Shown piece after piece: positions 31,160 to 40,033 of a stretch of 46,096 nt of DNA. Made by a program: the position numbers and the translations under genes. Within the stretch, counting starts at the first letter, position 1. Each line of letters begins with the position of its first letter. Source of the stretch: Verrucomicrobiota bacterium (GTDB lineage: Bacteria > Verrucomicrobiota > Verrucomicrobiia > Limisphaerales > UBA1096); contig JACNJE010000104.1 of NCBI GenBank assembly GCA_014382705.1, positions 1 to 46,096 of the forward strand, read 5' to 3'. The notes below the pieces were generated by a model. The model saw only the letters and a list, made by a program, of their open reading frames with translations, searched no databases and had not been told where the DNA came from.

Positions 31160-32356
31160 TTACCTGATAGCGTGGCGCTTAAGCTCTTCGGATTCTGTTC
31201 GCTGGGGGGTGTGCGGCTTCAGGTGCTTCATGACAGCGTGGAACAGGTCGCTGGGCCTAGTCTCCACGAAATCCCCCGGCATCTCCTGTCCTCCCGAGCA
31301 ATACAGGATCGGCAAGTCAACCGCTAGGGAGAGGTTCCAAAGCTTGCTCCACCCGGTCTCTTCATCCAGGTGCGTCATGATCAACCCGTTAATCGGGATC
31401 TCGCCAAAGGATCGAACCAAGCCGATTAGATGGCTCAACTCGTAGGCTGAATTGAGCACGAGGAGACATTCGGCAGGTTGTATCCCGTTGGCCAAGGTGA
31501 CAATGGATTTCATCCCCTCGGTGTCGCTTGGCATCACGCCCGGCACGTCTATGAAATGCGTGATCGAATCATCAAATTCTTCCGGCTTCCACAAACGGGC
31601 TACCGGCACGTCAAGCATCTCCGCGTGCACAGTCAACATCTCCGCCGTGTTGGCCAAGTGGGCGTCCAGTCGCCAGACCCGAGCCGGTTCGCGCTTGGCC
31701 AAGACGGTTTGTGTCATCCATTTGCACAATGCAGTTGTCTTGCCGCAACCGGGCGGGCCGATCAGGAGTTTCCTTGAGCGGCTGCCCTTCTCGGCTTTGG
31801 CGTGCAACCCACCCCAATGGTCGAGCAGGCAGAACCGGATGTGGGCCAATTGGTCGCTGACGGACGCTTCCTCAAATTGTGGAAAGCGCCGCTTGGCCAA
31901 GCGGGTCAAGCGCTCAACGTACCGAGGGAGAATGCCGATGCTCTCCAAGACCTGTTTCCCCGACCATCTCTCGCTTGCCCGAACCCTTGGAGGCACAGGG
32001 ACAATCTTGTCTTCAGCAGGCAAACTTGGCTTTGGGATTTCAATCGGTGTATCGTCCACCAAGTCCAATCGCGATCCGTTACCGGCCCCGAGACTGGGCT
32101 GGGCCTGCGAGCCCGGCTGGATGTTCTGAATCGAACGTTCAAGCGGCACCTGAGATTCGGCTTGGCGAGGCGCGGTCTGCTGCGCTGCAGGCAGCAATGC
32201 GCTGACTTCAACTTTAGGCGCCTGAAACATACCCTGAAACACCCCTTTAGGAACCTTTCGAATGTTCACGACGACCGCATCCGGGCCAAGCGCCTTGTAC
32301 ACCTCTTCAAGAGCCAGTTTCGCGTTTTGCGCTGTGTATCGCCTGATATGATTCAT
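31160..32356 (-). CDS. flhF: FlhF-like SRP-family GTPase, divergent
   Basis: 398 residues: an N-terminal FlhF segment (MNHIRRYTAQNAKLALEEVY, then KALGPDAVVVNIRKV), a Pro/Gln-rich linker (55-125), an N domain (about 130-190) and a GTPase domain (195-385). The P-loop GPPGCGKTT (200-208) and the G4-like THLD (328-331) are present. The DTYR signature, expected where DAHL stands, and DTAGR, replaced by DVPGV (270-274), have both lost the catalytic arginines. FlhF sets flagellar number and place at the pole. Position right after flhA is typical, but flhG is not next to it. Four TTGGCCAA copies lie in the gene. Confidence 0.85.
   Translation of the reverse strand: MNHIRRYTAQNAKLALEEVYKALGPDAVVVNIRKVPKGVFQGMFQAPKVEVSALLPAAQQTAPRQAESQVPLERSIQNIQPGSQAQPSLGAGNGSRLDLVDDTPIEIPKPSLPAEDKIVPVPPRVRASERWSGKQVLESIGILPRYVERLTRLAKRRFPQFEEASVSDQLAHIRFCLLDHWGGLHAKAEKGSRSRKLLIGPPGCGKTTALCKWMTQTVLAKREPARVWRLDAHLANTAEMLTVHAEMLDVPVARLWKPEEFDDSITHFIDVPGVMPSDTEGMKSIVTLANGIQPAECLLVLNSAYELSHLIGLVRSFGEIPINGLIMTHLDEETGWSKLWNLSLAVDLPILYCSGGQEMPGDFVETRPSDLFHAVMKHLKPHTPQRTESEELKRHAIR
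31890..31903. repeat. CGCTTGGCCAAGCG palindrome, full 14-mer
   Basis: In flhF, read as ArgLeuAlaLysArg in the N domain helix before the GTPase domain. Octamers at 31488, 31650 and 31695 are in the same gene. Confidence 0.95.
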
Positions 32357-32361
32357 TCAAC

Positions 32362-34464
32362 TTACGGCATTCCTGGAATGGCCGTTGTGGATTGGATCGC
32401 CACTTTCGGAGGCAGTTCCTCGTAGGCGATGAAGGCAATCTCCGGGAAATTGGCCGCAAAGAAACGCCTCAAGCCAAGCCGCACCTGTGTGGAGCACAAC
32501 ACAACCGGTTGCTGGCCCGCCCCGATCATGGGTTGAACTGCGGTTGCAAGATGATGCGTCATGTGCTGCGCGAGCTTGGGCTCCATGTAAAGCACCGACT
32601 CGGTCGCGGATTTTTGAAGACCCTTTGCGATCTCCTCCTCCAGCCAAGGCTCCATCGTGACCGCGCGCACCTCGTTTTCATCTGTAAGGAACGGCTTGAC
32701 GATTTCCGAGCCCAAGACTCGCCGTGCCTGCTCGGAGAGCTCATCCGGGTTCTTGGTTGCCGCAGCGTGATCTGCAACACGCTCGAGTATTCCCACAAGA
32801 TTTCGTATCGGGATCACCTCGGCCAACAGGTTTTGAAGAATCCTTTGAATTTGCCCGATGTTGAGCATGTTCGGAATCAGTTCATTGATCAGTGCAGGAT
32901 GTTCGTCCTTGAGATTGTCCATCAGTACCTGGACATCCTGCCTCGTGAGAATCTGGTAGGAATGCCGGCGCACCGACTCGCTCAAGTGAGTCACCATGAC
33001 GGACGAGGCATCAACAACCGTGTAACCGGCCATCTCGGCGTTTCGCCGCTCGACCTCATCAACCCAGGTGGCGGGCAGCTTAAACACCGGTTCGGTCGTC
33101 GGCACCCCCTTGAGAACCACGGAACTGTTCGCGGTGTTCATCGCCATCCAATGCCCCGGCATCACCTCGCCCGTGGCGATCACCTGACCCCTCAGAAGAA
33201 ATTGGTATTGATTCGGGCCAAGCTGCAGGCTGTCACGCAGGCGAATCGATGGCACGATAAAGCCCATTTCCTGTGCGAAGCTTTTGCGCACTCCGGTTAT
33301 CCGCTGCAGGAGATCACCCCCCTTTGCTGGGTCGGCCAGGCCAACCAGGCCATAGCCCAACTCGATCATCAGCGTGTCGACCTGAAGGAGATTCTCAAGT
33401 GCCTCGTCAGGTCCGCCTGCTGCGGCCTCCTTCTTGGCGTCATCCTTCTTACCGAGCATCGCATCCTGTTTGCCCATTTCATCGTAAGCCTTCCTGAGCA
33501 CTCCATCCTCCCTCAACCCGTATACAAAGAAGCCAAACAAAGAAGCCAACGCAAGGAACGGCAACATCGGGAATCCCGGGACAATAGACATGATGACCAT
33601 GGTGCCGCAAAGAATGGCCATGACGCGCTGCGAGAAAAACAACTGCTTGCCCAAGTCTTGGCCAAGTTCCTGTCGTGATGCCGCACGGGTCACAAGAACA
33701 CCGGCCGCCGTGGACGTAATAATCGCCGGAACCTGTGAAAGAAGACCATCCCCGATGGTCAGTCGTGTATACGTTTCCAGAGCCTCAGCGACCGGCATGC
33801 CATTCTGAAAAACACCGATGGCCAACCCACCAACGATATTCACGAGTGTGACGAGGATGGCAGCCACGGCATCCCCCCGCACGAATTTACTGGCACCGTC
33901 CATTGCCCCGTAGAAATCAGCCTCCTGCTGCAGGGCTCGGCGTTTTTCGAGCGCTTCTTCCACCGTGATGTACCCCTTGTCCAACTCAGCGTCGATGGAC
34001 AGTTGCTTGCCGGGCATGGCATCGAGCGTGAAGCGGGCTGCCACCTCGGCTATGCGCCCCGCCCCCTTGGTGATCACGACAAAATTGATCACGGTGAGAA
34101 TCAGGAAGATTACGATTCCAACGACAAAACTCCCGCTGACGACAAACTCCCCAAAGGCATCGATCAGGTCACCAGCATCAGCCTCGGACAAAATCAAGCG
34201 CGTCGACGCGACATTTAGCCCGAGTCGATACAATGTGAATATTAGCAACAACGTTGGGAACCCACTAAAGTCGGAAGGATTCCTGAGGAACAAAATCACC
34301 AGCAGAATCAGCAGTGCCAGAGCCAGGCTGACTCCAAGCAGCATGTCCATCATGATCTGGTGGACAGGAATGATCAGCACCAGAAGGGTACCAAACATAA
34401 AGAACACCAGCGCGAGATCGCTGAAGTCCCAGACTCTTTTTATCTTTTTATCTTCCCCCGCCAT
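32362..34464 (-). CDS. flhA: Flagellar export gate protein FlhA
   Basis: 700 residues, the usual size. An N-terminal membrane domain has about eight helices (LALVFFMFGTLLVLIIPVHQ, GVSLALALLILLVILFL). The family signature is GAGRIAEVAARFTLDAMPGK with QLSIDAELDKG (about 130-165). A large cytosolic domain starts at about 340 after a linker rich in Lys and Ala. FlhA forms the nonameric ring that docks chaperone-cargo complexes at the export gate. It follows flhB by 3 bases and precedes flhF by 5. A TTGGCCAA (33658) encodes GluLeuGlyGln in the cytosolic loop region. Confidence 0.97.
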   Translation of the reverse strand: MAGEDKKIKRVWDFSDLALVFFMFGTLLVLIIPVHQIMMDMLLGVSLALALLILLVILFLRNPSDFSGFPTLLLIFTLYRLGLNVASTRLILSEADAGDLIDAFGEFVVSGSFVVGIVIFLILTVINFVVITKGAGRIAEVAARFTLDAMPGKQLSIDAELDKGYITVEEALEKRRALQQEADFYGAMDGASKFVRGDAVAAILVTLVNIVGGLAIGVFQNGMPVAEALETYTRLTIGDGLLSQVPAIITSTAAGVLVTRAASRQELGQDLGKQLFFSQRVMAILCGTMVIMSIVPGFPMLPFLALASLFGFFVYGLREDGVLRKAYDEMGKQDAMLGKKDDAKKEAAAGGPDEALENLLQVDTLMIELGYGLVGLADPAKGGDLLQRITGVRKSFAQEMGFIVPSIRLRDSLQLGPNQYQFLLRGQVIATGEVMPGHWMAMNTANSSVVLKGVPTTEPVFKLPATWVDEVERRNAEMAGYTVVDASSVMVTHLSESVRRHSYQILTRQDVQVLMDNLKDEHPALINELIPNMLNIGQIQRILQNLLAEVIPIRNLVGILERVADHAAATKNPDELSEQARRVLGSEIVKPFLTDENEVRAVTMEPWLEEEIAKGLQKSATESVLYMEPKLAQHMTHHLATAVQPMIGAGQQPVVLCSTQVRLGLRRFFAANFPEIAFIAYEELPPKVAIQSTTAIPGMP

Positions 34465-34467
34465 GAC

Positions 34468-35565
34468 TTATGCAGGCACCTCCCTGCCCTGTTTGAAATA
34501 GCGGAAACGGTTGGTCCTGTATACGTATGCAAGAATTTCCGCAACCGCCGTGAACAACTGGAACGGGATTTCTTTTCCGACGCGACCAAATTTGAATAGC
34601 ATTTGAGCCAATGGTTTGTTCTCAACCAATGGAACACCATTCTTCTCAGCGATTTCCCGAATCATCAGCGCATTATACCTTGCCCCCTTGGCAACAATCT
34701 TTGGCGACTTCATCGTCTCGCGATCGTACCTCAATGCAACGGCCAGGTGAGTTGGGTTTGTTACCACCACATCGGCCTCGGGCACCTCCTCCCAAATTGA
34801 TTTTTGCATCATCCCTACCCGGCGCTTTCGCTGCTCACCTTTAAAATGGGGGTCACCATCCTGGTTCTTCGTCTCGTCCTTGACGTCCTTCACGCTCATT
34901 TTCAGGCCTTCGCGTGTGCGCCACCATTGGTACGCATAATCCAGTGCACTGATCACGATCATGGCTAAAAGAACCTTTTTTAGCAGGCTCAGTCCTGCAT
35001 CAACGATAAAAGTCAGAACCTGGCCTAAGTAGGAAGCATGATGAAAAATTGGGTGCCCTATCACCTCCCAGACCACATTGATCACCAAGGCAACGATAAA
35101 TGAGAGTTTCAGAAAGTTGATCAGGAATTCACCCCACGATTTCCAGCTGAATATTTTGCGGAACCCACTGATTGGGTTGAATTTGTTCAGGTTCCACTGG
35201 ATCACCTTTGGAGTTAATGCAAACTTGGTTTGTGTTCCGCTTGCCAGCACTCCTGCGCACAACACAGCAATCATGAACGGAAACACGATGTCACCCAATA
35301 CTTGGAAGAATCCCGTCAAGTACCCCTTTAGGGAACCAGGTGACATTGTTAAGTTGCCCAAATCCCGGTAGATGTGAACAAGGTACGCCTGCAAACTCTC
35401 CCAAATCTTCCCCCCCAGCAATGTTAAGAGAAACAAGGCTGTAGCCAACAACACCACGGTGTTGATATCTGTACTTTTGGCGATCTTCCCCTCGGAAGTC
35501 GCATCAGACATCCGTCTCCCAGTTGGTTCTTCGGTCTTTTCGCCAGTATCGCTGTCTTGAGCCAT
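34468..35565 (-). CDS. flhB: Flagellar export switch protein FlhB
   Basis: 365 residues from the ATG at 35565 (MAQDSDTGEKTEEPTGRRMS DATSEGK, the classical FlhB start); the frame extends 20 residues further but without family support. Four membrane segments follow (NTVVLLATALFLLTLLGG, VFPFMIAVLCAGVLASG, LKLSFIVALVINVVWEV, LLKKVLLAMIVISALDY). The cytosolic domain carries the autocleavage motif NPTH at 270-273 and LVENKPLAQMLF. Cleavage at NPTH switches export from hook to filament substrates together with FliK, which is also encoded in this cluster. A 78-base gap separates it from fliR. Confidence 0.96.
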   Translation of the reverse strand: MAQDSDTGEKTEEPTGRRMSDATSEGKIAKSTDINTVVLLATALFLLTLLGGKIWESLQAYLVHIYRDLGNLTMSPGSLKGYLTGFFQVLGDIVFPFMIAVLCAGVLASGTQTKFALTPKVIQWNLNKFNPISGFRKIFSWKSWGEFLINFLKLSFIVALVINVVWEVIGHPIFHHASYLGQVLTFIVDAGLSLLKKVLLAMIVISALDYAYQWWRTREGLKMSVKDVKDETKNQDGDPHFKGEQRKRRVGMMQKSIWEEVPEADVVVTNPTHLAVALRYDRETMKSPKIVAKGARYNALMIREIAEKNGVPLVENKPLAQMLFKFGRVGKEIPFQLFTAVAEILAYVYRTNRFRYFKQGREVPA

Positions 35566-35643
35566 AACACTATTGGCCGCCCTTATGAGCCCCGGAATAG
35601 TCGCCGATCCATCCCAGAACTGCACGAAAAGGGTGGTTTCTCC

Positions 35644-36429
35644 TCAATGACCCGCAAAAATGCGGGCCGTGATCACCAAACTGTTCGGTATCGTGCGAAT
35701 AAAATTCGCAATGTACTCAGCCATGACAGCAATTGTTGCGCCGAAAACGCCAATCCCGCAGATTAGTCGAATGGAGAAACTCTCCGAAAAAACACTAATT
35801 CTTGTCACGGCCCTACCCAGTAGGGACATTATAAAATTGATCATAAAACCGATCGTCATGACCGGGGCAGCAATCATTACCCCCATGAGAAAGACCTTTC
35901 CGATCAAATCTCCAAGGTGATTAATGATGCCACCATGAAATTGACCCCCGCCTATCGGCAAAAATTGATAGCTCGTTTGCACCGCTTCAATGATGAAATA
36001 ATGGAGTTCCATTGCGACCATCATTATACTTGCCAGAAGGAATAAAATAATGCTGGGAGCCTGCTGAGGAATCCCCTCCATGCCGGAAAAATTCATCGTG
36101 ATAAAAAGCCCGGAATCAGTAGAAATACGCAGGCCGGCGATTTCCAGTGCATAAAAAACCATTCGACAAACCAACCCCATCAACACGCCTGAGCATAGTT
36201 CAAAAAACACGATACTTGCCATCTCCCCCATCCCAACGGCACGCCAGTTCAGTTCGGTTGGAATATAGCCTGCTAATACCACGCCAATCATCAGCGCCAT
36301 GGCCATGCGAACCTTGACTGGTATTCGCGCCATAATAAAAAGTGGGAAGATCAGCATCAACCCACCAAACCGAAGAAACATCAGAAAAACTAGCAGAAGA
36401 TACTCCACAACAGAACAGTCAACCGGCAA
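35644..36429 (-). CDS. fliR: Flagellar export gate protein FliR
   Basis: 261 residues with about six membrane helices and family landmarks: YLLLVFLMFLRFGGLMLIFP, ARIPVKVRMAMALMIG, GEMASIVFFELCSGVLMGLV and a C-terminal SESFSIRLICG. The start is TTG at 36429; a GTG about seven codons later would also suit the family. It lies 6 bases after fliQ. FliR sits in the FliPQR channel through which flagellar subunits cross the membrane. Confidence 0.93.
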   Translation of the reverse strand: MPVDCSVVEYLLLVFLMFLRFGGLMLIFPLFIMARIPVKVRMAMALMIGVVLAGYIPTELNWRAVGMGEMASIVFFELCSGVLMGLVCRMVFYALEIAGLRISTDSGLFITMNFSGMEGIPQQAPSIILFLLASIMMVAMELHYFIIEAVQTSYQFLPIGGGQFHGGIINHLGDLIGKVFLMGVMIAAPVMTIGFMINFIMSLLGRAVTRISVFSESFSIRLICGIGVFGATIAVMAEYIANFIRTIPNSLVITARIFAGH

Positions 36430-36435
36430 GCCCGG

Positions 36436-36705
36436 TTACGGTGCCATTTGGCTCATCGCGTTGAACATCTCGGTCGTGTAATCGAGCATGGTGTTCGTCA
36501 TCCACGGGAACAGAACAACGAAAATCACAACCATGAACATCGCCTTCGGCACGAAGGTCAGCGTTTGTTCCTGCAATGACGTGATGGCTTGAAAAAAACT
36601 GACCAACAGGCCGATGGTCATTGCGCACAGCAACAATGGCAGCGACATCTTGAGACATAGCATCATCAGATTTTTCACCACATCGATTGCTTGGTCAACG
36701 TTCAT
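36436..36705 (-). CDS. fliQ: Flagellar export gate protein FliQ
   Basis: 89 residues from the ATG at 36705 (MNVDQAIDVVKNLMMLCLKM), the standard FliQ length. It has two membrane helices (SLPLLLCAMTIGLLVSFFQA; TLTFVPKAMFMVVIFVVLFP) and the conserved ITSLQEQTLTFVPK segment between them. An alternative TTG start at 36717 overlaps the fliP stop as TTGA and adds four residues, which would couple the two genes. It belongs to the FliPQR channel. Confidence 0.95.
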   Translation of the reverse strand: MNVDQAIDVVKNLMMLCLKMSLPLLLCAMTIGLLVSFFQAITSLQEQTLTFVPKAMFMVVIFVVLFPWMTNTMLDYTTEMFNAMSQMAP

Positions 36706-36713
36706 GCTAGCAG

Positions 36714-37520
36714 TCAATAATTGAAACTATCCACCAATGATCGGACCAGAAGCGTCCACCCGTCCACCAACACAAACAACAACAGCTTCATCGGCATCGA
36801 TATCATGGTGGGCGGGAGAAACATCAGGCCAAGACTCATCAGCACAATGGCCACCACAAAATCGATCAAGATAAATGGTAAAAACAGGAAAAAACCCATT
36901 TGAAAGGCAGTCGTCATCTCGCTTAGGATAAAACTGGGGATCACCACTCGTAAGGGCACATTGTCGAGTGTTGTTGGGCCTACGCGGGCAAGACCCAGGA
37001 AAAACTCCACGTCCTTTGGACGTGTCTGTTTCAGCATAAACGTGCGCATCCGATCCACGCCAATGTCGATGGCTTCCTGACTTGTGATTTGCCCGTCAGA
37101 ATACGGAGTCATTGCCGATTCGTTTATGTCCTCAAATACCGGTCCCATGATGAAAAAAGTCAGAAACAGAGAGAATGCAATTAGCAACTGGTTGCTTGGA
37201 GCCTGCTGTAACGCGAGTGCCGTGCGCAAGAATGACAGGACAATCACAATCCGCGTGAAACAGGTCATCATGATCATGAGCGACGGCGCGATCGCCAAGA
37301 GCGTGAAGAAGATGACAATGCGAATACTTAAGTCAAATTCCTGCGGGTTGTCGGGCAGTTGAAGATTGAAACCAAGGTTGTTGGTTGCCGTCGTTTGGGA
37401 TTGAACGCTTGGTTCGCCAACCCAGAACAGCAACCCCAAGAGCAACAGTCGTGCGCATCCCCTAGCGCTCCTGCGGAAGAGGAGAGTGGATAACGGTCGC
37501 TTGGCCAAGCGGAGTGTCAA
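36714..37520 (-). CDS. fliP: Flagellar export gate protein FliP
   Basis: 268 residues. No ATG is available, so the TTG at 37520, overlapping the fliO stop as TTGA, is the likely start and suggests translational coupling. A cleavable signal (LLLLGLLFWVGEPSVQSQ) precedes the core: RIVIVLSFLRTALALQQAPS, NQLLIAFSLFLTFFIMGPVF, IPSFILSEMTTAFQMGFFLF and LPPTMISMPMKLLLFVLVDG. These are the FliP signatures. A full palindrome in the first codons gives ArgLeuAlaLysArg, the basic n-region of the signal peptide. Confidence 0.95.
   Translation of the reverse strand: MTLRLAKRPLSTLLFRRSARGCARLLLLGLLFWVGEPSVQSQTTATNNLGFNLQLPDNPQEFDLSIRIVIFFTLLAIAPSLMIMMTCFTRIVIVLSFLRTALALQQAPSNQLLIAFSLFLTFFIMGPVFEDINESAMTPYSDGQITSQEAIDIGVDRMRTFMLKQTRPKDVEFFLGLARVGPTTLDNVPLRVVIPSFILSEMTTAFQMGFFLFLPFILIDFVVAIVLMSLGLMFLPPTMISMPMKLLLFVLVDGWTLLVRSLVDSFNY
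37498..37511. repeat. CGCTTGGCCAAGCG palindrome, full 14-mer
   Basis: In the first codons of fliP, read as ArgLeuAlaLysArg, 9 bases inside the TTG start. Confidence 0.95.
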
Positions 37521-38041
37521 GCACCCTCCTTTCCGATGTGACGGTTCATCCCAGACAAAAAGCCGGCTCTGGGTTCCTTCGCTTCAGCCCCCTCGCCTAC
37601 GGGCCCTTCAGCATCTTCACCGTCCGCTTGGCCGTTGGAGTTTTCTTCCTCTGGCAGTTGGCTGATCAGTTTGAGTCCAGCGTTGCTTGTCCCGATTAAA
37701 AACCGCTGCTCCTCATAACCAACCACCATGAGGGAGTTGCGTTGGCCAAGGGATCGGACTTCGAGGATTTGCAGGCGATTTTGGGCGCCACGCAACTGGG
37801 GCAACAATCTCCACCGCTTTACAGCCCACGCGAACGCCGCAAACAGGCCAAGAACCAGGAGCAACATCCCGATAAGTTGCACCAACGATTCCAACCCAAG
37901 GCCCGAGCCCGCCGCCAAGACACTCCCCCCCAAAGTGTTGCCAACCTCAACGCCTCCCGAACTCGCCCCTGCATCAAGTCTCATGAGAAGAAAAACAGGT
38001 GCAACCACCGAGACCGCGGATAACCGCCAAGCCGGCATCAC
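37517..38041 (-). CDS. fliO: Flagellar biosynthesis protein FliO
   Basis: 174 residues. A signal-like N-terminus (SAVSVVAPVFLLMRLDAGAS) precedes a membrane helix LIGMLLLVLGLFAAFAWAVK, then the FliO cytosolic segment LQILEVRSLGQRNSLMVVGY, EEQRFLIGTSNAGLKLISQL, and an acidic Gly/Glu-rich tail. FliO is a scaffold for FliP assembly. The ATG overlaps the fliN stop by four bases. A TTGGCCAA (37742) encodes SerLeuGlyGln in the conserved segment. Confidence 0.9.
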   Translation of the reverse strand: MMPAWRLSAVSVVAPVFLLMRLDAGASSGGVEVGNTLGGSVLAAGSGLGLESLVQLIGMLLLVLGLFAAFAWAVKRWRLLPQLRGAQNRLQILEVRSLGQRNSLMVVGYEEQRFLIGTSNAGLKLISQLPEEENSNGQADGEDAEGPVGEGAEAKEPRAGFLSGMNRHIGKEGA

Positions 38042-38349
38042 GTCACCTCTTCGGCAGAATCGGGTGCCGGCGACTCCTCCGCCGCTTGGGTGCTCCCGGT
38101 TGAAACTTCAGTGATTTTTATGCCGAGATTATCCTCGACAACGACGATCTCCCCTCGCGCCACAAGTTTCTGGTTAACAAATATGTCAATTGGGTCATTC
38201 GCGAGCTTGTCCAGTTGCACAACGGCACCAATCCCCAACTGCAACAGGTCCTTCATGGTCATTTCACAGTTGCCCAGTTCCACAGTGAGTTTCACCGGGA
38301 CATCGAGCAGGAACTCCATGGTGTTTTGATTTTCAGCAGTCGGCGGCAT
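38038..38349 (-). CDS. fliN: Flagellar switch protein FliN
   Basis: 103 residues, consisting of one SpoA domain: FLLDVPVKLTVELGNCEMTM, KDLLQLGIGAVVQLDKLAND, PIDIFVNQKLVARGEIVVVE and DNLGIKITEV, then a short acidic tail. FliN forms the C-ring base with FliM and binds FliH-FliI export complexes. It lies 14 bases after fliM and overlaps fliO by four bases (ATGA). Confidence 0.96.
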   Translation of the reverse strand: MPPTAENQNTMEFLLDVPVKLTVELGNCEMTMKDLLQLGIGAVVQLDKLANDPIDIFVNQKLVARGEIVVVEDNLGIKITEVSTGSTQAAEESPAPDSAEEVT

Positions 38350-38363
38350 GACGAAGGTTTAAT

Positions 38364-39341
38364 TTATTTTCCAATGTACTTTGTGATTTCCACAGCCGAT
38401 CTTTTGGCCGCACTCCCGAGCCGCCCGATAAACTTCGGGCGATCAGCCAGTCGAACCTCTACCCTGTCAAACGAATCAGATTTTAACGGCAGGAAGTCGC
38501 CCACCTTGAAATTCAAGAGGTCCCTACTCAGCATTTCAACGTCATCCCATACAGCGGAAACGTGCAACTTGACCCCGTCGTAGGCTGTGTTCCATGTGGG
38601 CATCAGACTCTTCTTGCTGGCAGCGTCCTTCTTCTTAACATCGGTGTCTGCCGTCAGTTGTTGAATCAATGGCTCGCTCATTTTCACAGGGAGTACAAGT
38701 TGAACCCGGTCAAACACATCCCCCATCGTAGCGGTGTACTTTAACACTTTCACCTCTTCATCAGGATCACAGATCGTCAAGAATTTTGGGTTGTTTTCGA
38801 AACCCAACAAACGCGGCAAAAGCAGTTCACGTGTTTTCCAATTCTCCACCCACTCCTGAAGCAGAATTCGTGAGGCTTGGTCTATAAGGGATTGCTCGAC
38901 TTCACGTAACGGCCGATCCGGATCAACCATGGCCCCAACCCCACCGAGCATGCGGTCGGTCAGCACCAATCCCAGTGAAGGAGCAAAGTCCAGAACACCG
39001 ATGCCCTGCAGCGGTTCCACCTTGAACAACACCAGATGGCACGGAGTTGGAGCATTGTCCGTGTATTTCTGGAAAGTCATGGTCGAGACTTCCTCCAACT
39101 CCATGGAAAACTCGGCACGGACAAACAACGACAGTCGCGCTGCCATCGCACGGGCAACGGCAGCATTATGCGTGCGAAACCGATGAAGATCTGACGAAGA
39201 CAGACTGGCCGCTTGCCCAAAAGTATAAGGTATAATCGCCTCTTCGGGCAACCCGATCTTCTCACCGCGATAACGAAAAACATCAACCAACCCTTCGGGG
39301 CCGGTTTCTGATGCATCATCCATGGTTTCAGGGGCGACCAT
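38364..39341 (-). CDS. fliM: Flagellar switch protein FliM lacking the usual CheY-binding peptide
   Basis: 325 residues. The middle CheC-like domain is clear (LHRFRTHNAAVARAMAARLS, GIGVLDFAPSLGLVLTDRML, GGVGAMVDPDRPLREVEQSL, IDQASRILLQEWVENW). The C-terminal SpoA domain is at about 255-320 (TAYDGVKLHVSAVWDDVEML, LLNFKVGDFLPLKSDSFDRV). The first 40 residues (MVAPETMDDASETGPEGLVD) contain nothing like the EIDALL peptide that binds CheY-phosphate in most FliM proteins. It forms the C ring between FliG and FliN. It follows fliL after 14 bases. Confidence 0.92.
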   Translation of the reverse strand: MVAPETMDDASETGPEGLVDVFRYRGEKIGLPEEAIIPYTFGQAASLSSSDLHRFRTHNAAVARAMAARLSLFVRAEFSMELEEVSTMTFQKYTDNAPTPCHLVLFKVEPLQGIGVLDFAPSLGLVLTDRMLGGVGAMVDPDRPLREVEQSLIDQASRILLQEWVENWKTRELLLPRLLGFENNPKFLTICDPDEEVKVLKYTATMGDVFDRVQLVLPVKMSEPLIQQLTADTDVKKKDAASKKSLMPTWNTAYDGVKLHVSAVWDDVEMLSRDLLNFKVGDFLPLKSDSFDRVEVRLADRPKFIGRLGSAAKRSAVEITKYIGK

Positions 39342-39355
39342 TGTAAAGTTACACC

Positions 39356-39976
39356 TTATTGGTGTGTAAAGTAAGGCAGATAAACCTCCTCCACAGGATC
39401 CTCTGTTAGAATCCTGAGCAACGCGTGATCATAGCTGCGAATCTTATAGAAGGTGGATTTTAATTTGATCTTCAACTGCTGCCGATGAACATCTTCCGGA
39501 GCTTCCAGGTCATTCTCGTTTAACTCAACAAAATAACCGCGCGCTGCAGCAACGAGCATCGATTTGAATTTGCCCAAATGCGTTTCCAGTATTTTTACAT
39601 CGTCTTCTACATGTGTACCAGTAATTGTAGTTCTTAATAGAAAACCCACTTTCGCGCTTAACACCTTGTTGTTTTCACCCTTAATATTAACAAGGATTGA
39701 TTCCCCCAGTTCGAATGGGACTTTAGCCGCCTCCCCACCCCCTTGATGAGAATCATCATGCGCTCCTGAGTCCGCCTTGTGAGCATTATCGGTTAAATCT
39801 GTCGGCGTTTTCGTTTCAGGAGGCTTTAACGCCGGCACTACCATGAACCTGAAAACCCCCGCGATACCCGCTACGATTATTATTGCGGCGACGATCGGTC
39901 CCATGATGGTACCGCCTTTCGACGATGGCGCAGCAGGTGTTGCCTCTGCTTCGGGCTGTGGATTTGGTTCTGCCAT
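39356..39976 (-). CDS. fliL: Flagellar basal-body protein FliL
   Basis: 206 residues. A Pro/Glu-rich cytosolic N-terminus precedes one membrane helix (GPIVAAIIIVAGIAGVFRFM), a Lys/His/Asp-rich linker and the FliL periplasmic domain: FELGESILVNIKGENNKVLS, AKVGFLLRTT, KILETHLGKFKSMLVAAARG, and an ending with LLRILTEDPVEEVYLPYFTHQ-like sequence. FliL surrounds the stator and supports torque. It is longer than the usual 150-170 residues because of the N-terminal extension. motAB, often next to fliL, are not here. A 57-base gap separates it from flgE. Confidence 0.87.
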   Translation of the reverse strand: MAEPNPQPEAEATPAAPSSKGGTIMGPIVAAIIIVAGIAGVFRFMVVPALKPPETKTPTDLTDNAHKADSGAHDDSHQGGGEAAKVPFELGESILVNIKGENNKVLSAKVGFLLRTTITGTHVEDDVKILETHLGKFKSMLVAAARGYFVELNENDLEAPEDVHRQQLKIKLKSTFYKIRSYDHALLRILTEDPVEEVYLPYFTHQ

Positions 39977-40033
39977 TTTTCAGGAATCTTGCCGCCCACA
40001 ATCAAGCAGCAGCTAGATTATGAGTGTTTAGTC

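Noticed and set aside
31140-31160. Small hairpin CGGGATAATGCCCG as a terminator after flhF
   Set aside because: Only a four-base stem and no T-run.
35566-35643. Promoter in the 78-base fliR-flhB gap
   Set aside because: No sigma-54, sigma-28 or sigma-70 pattern stood out on the minus strand.
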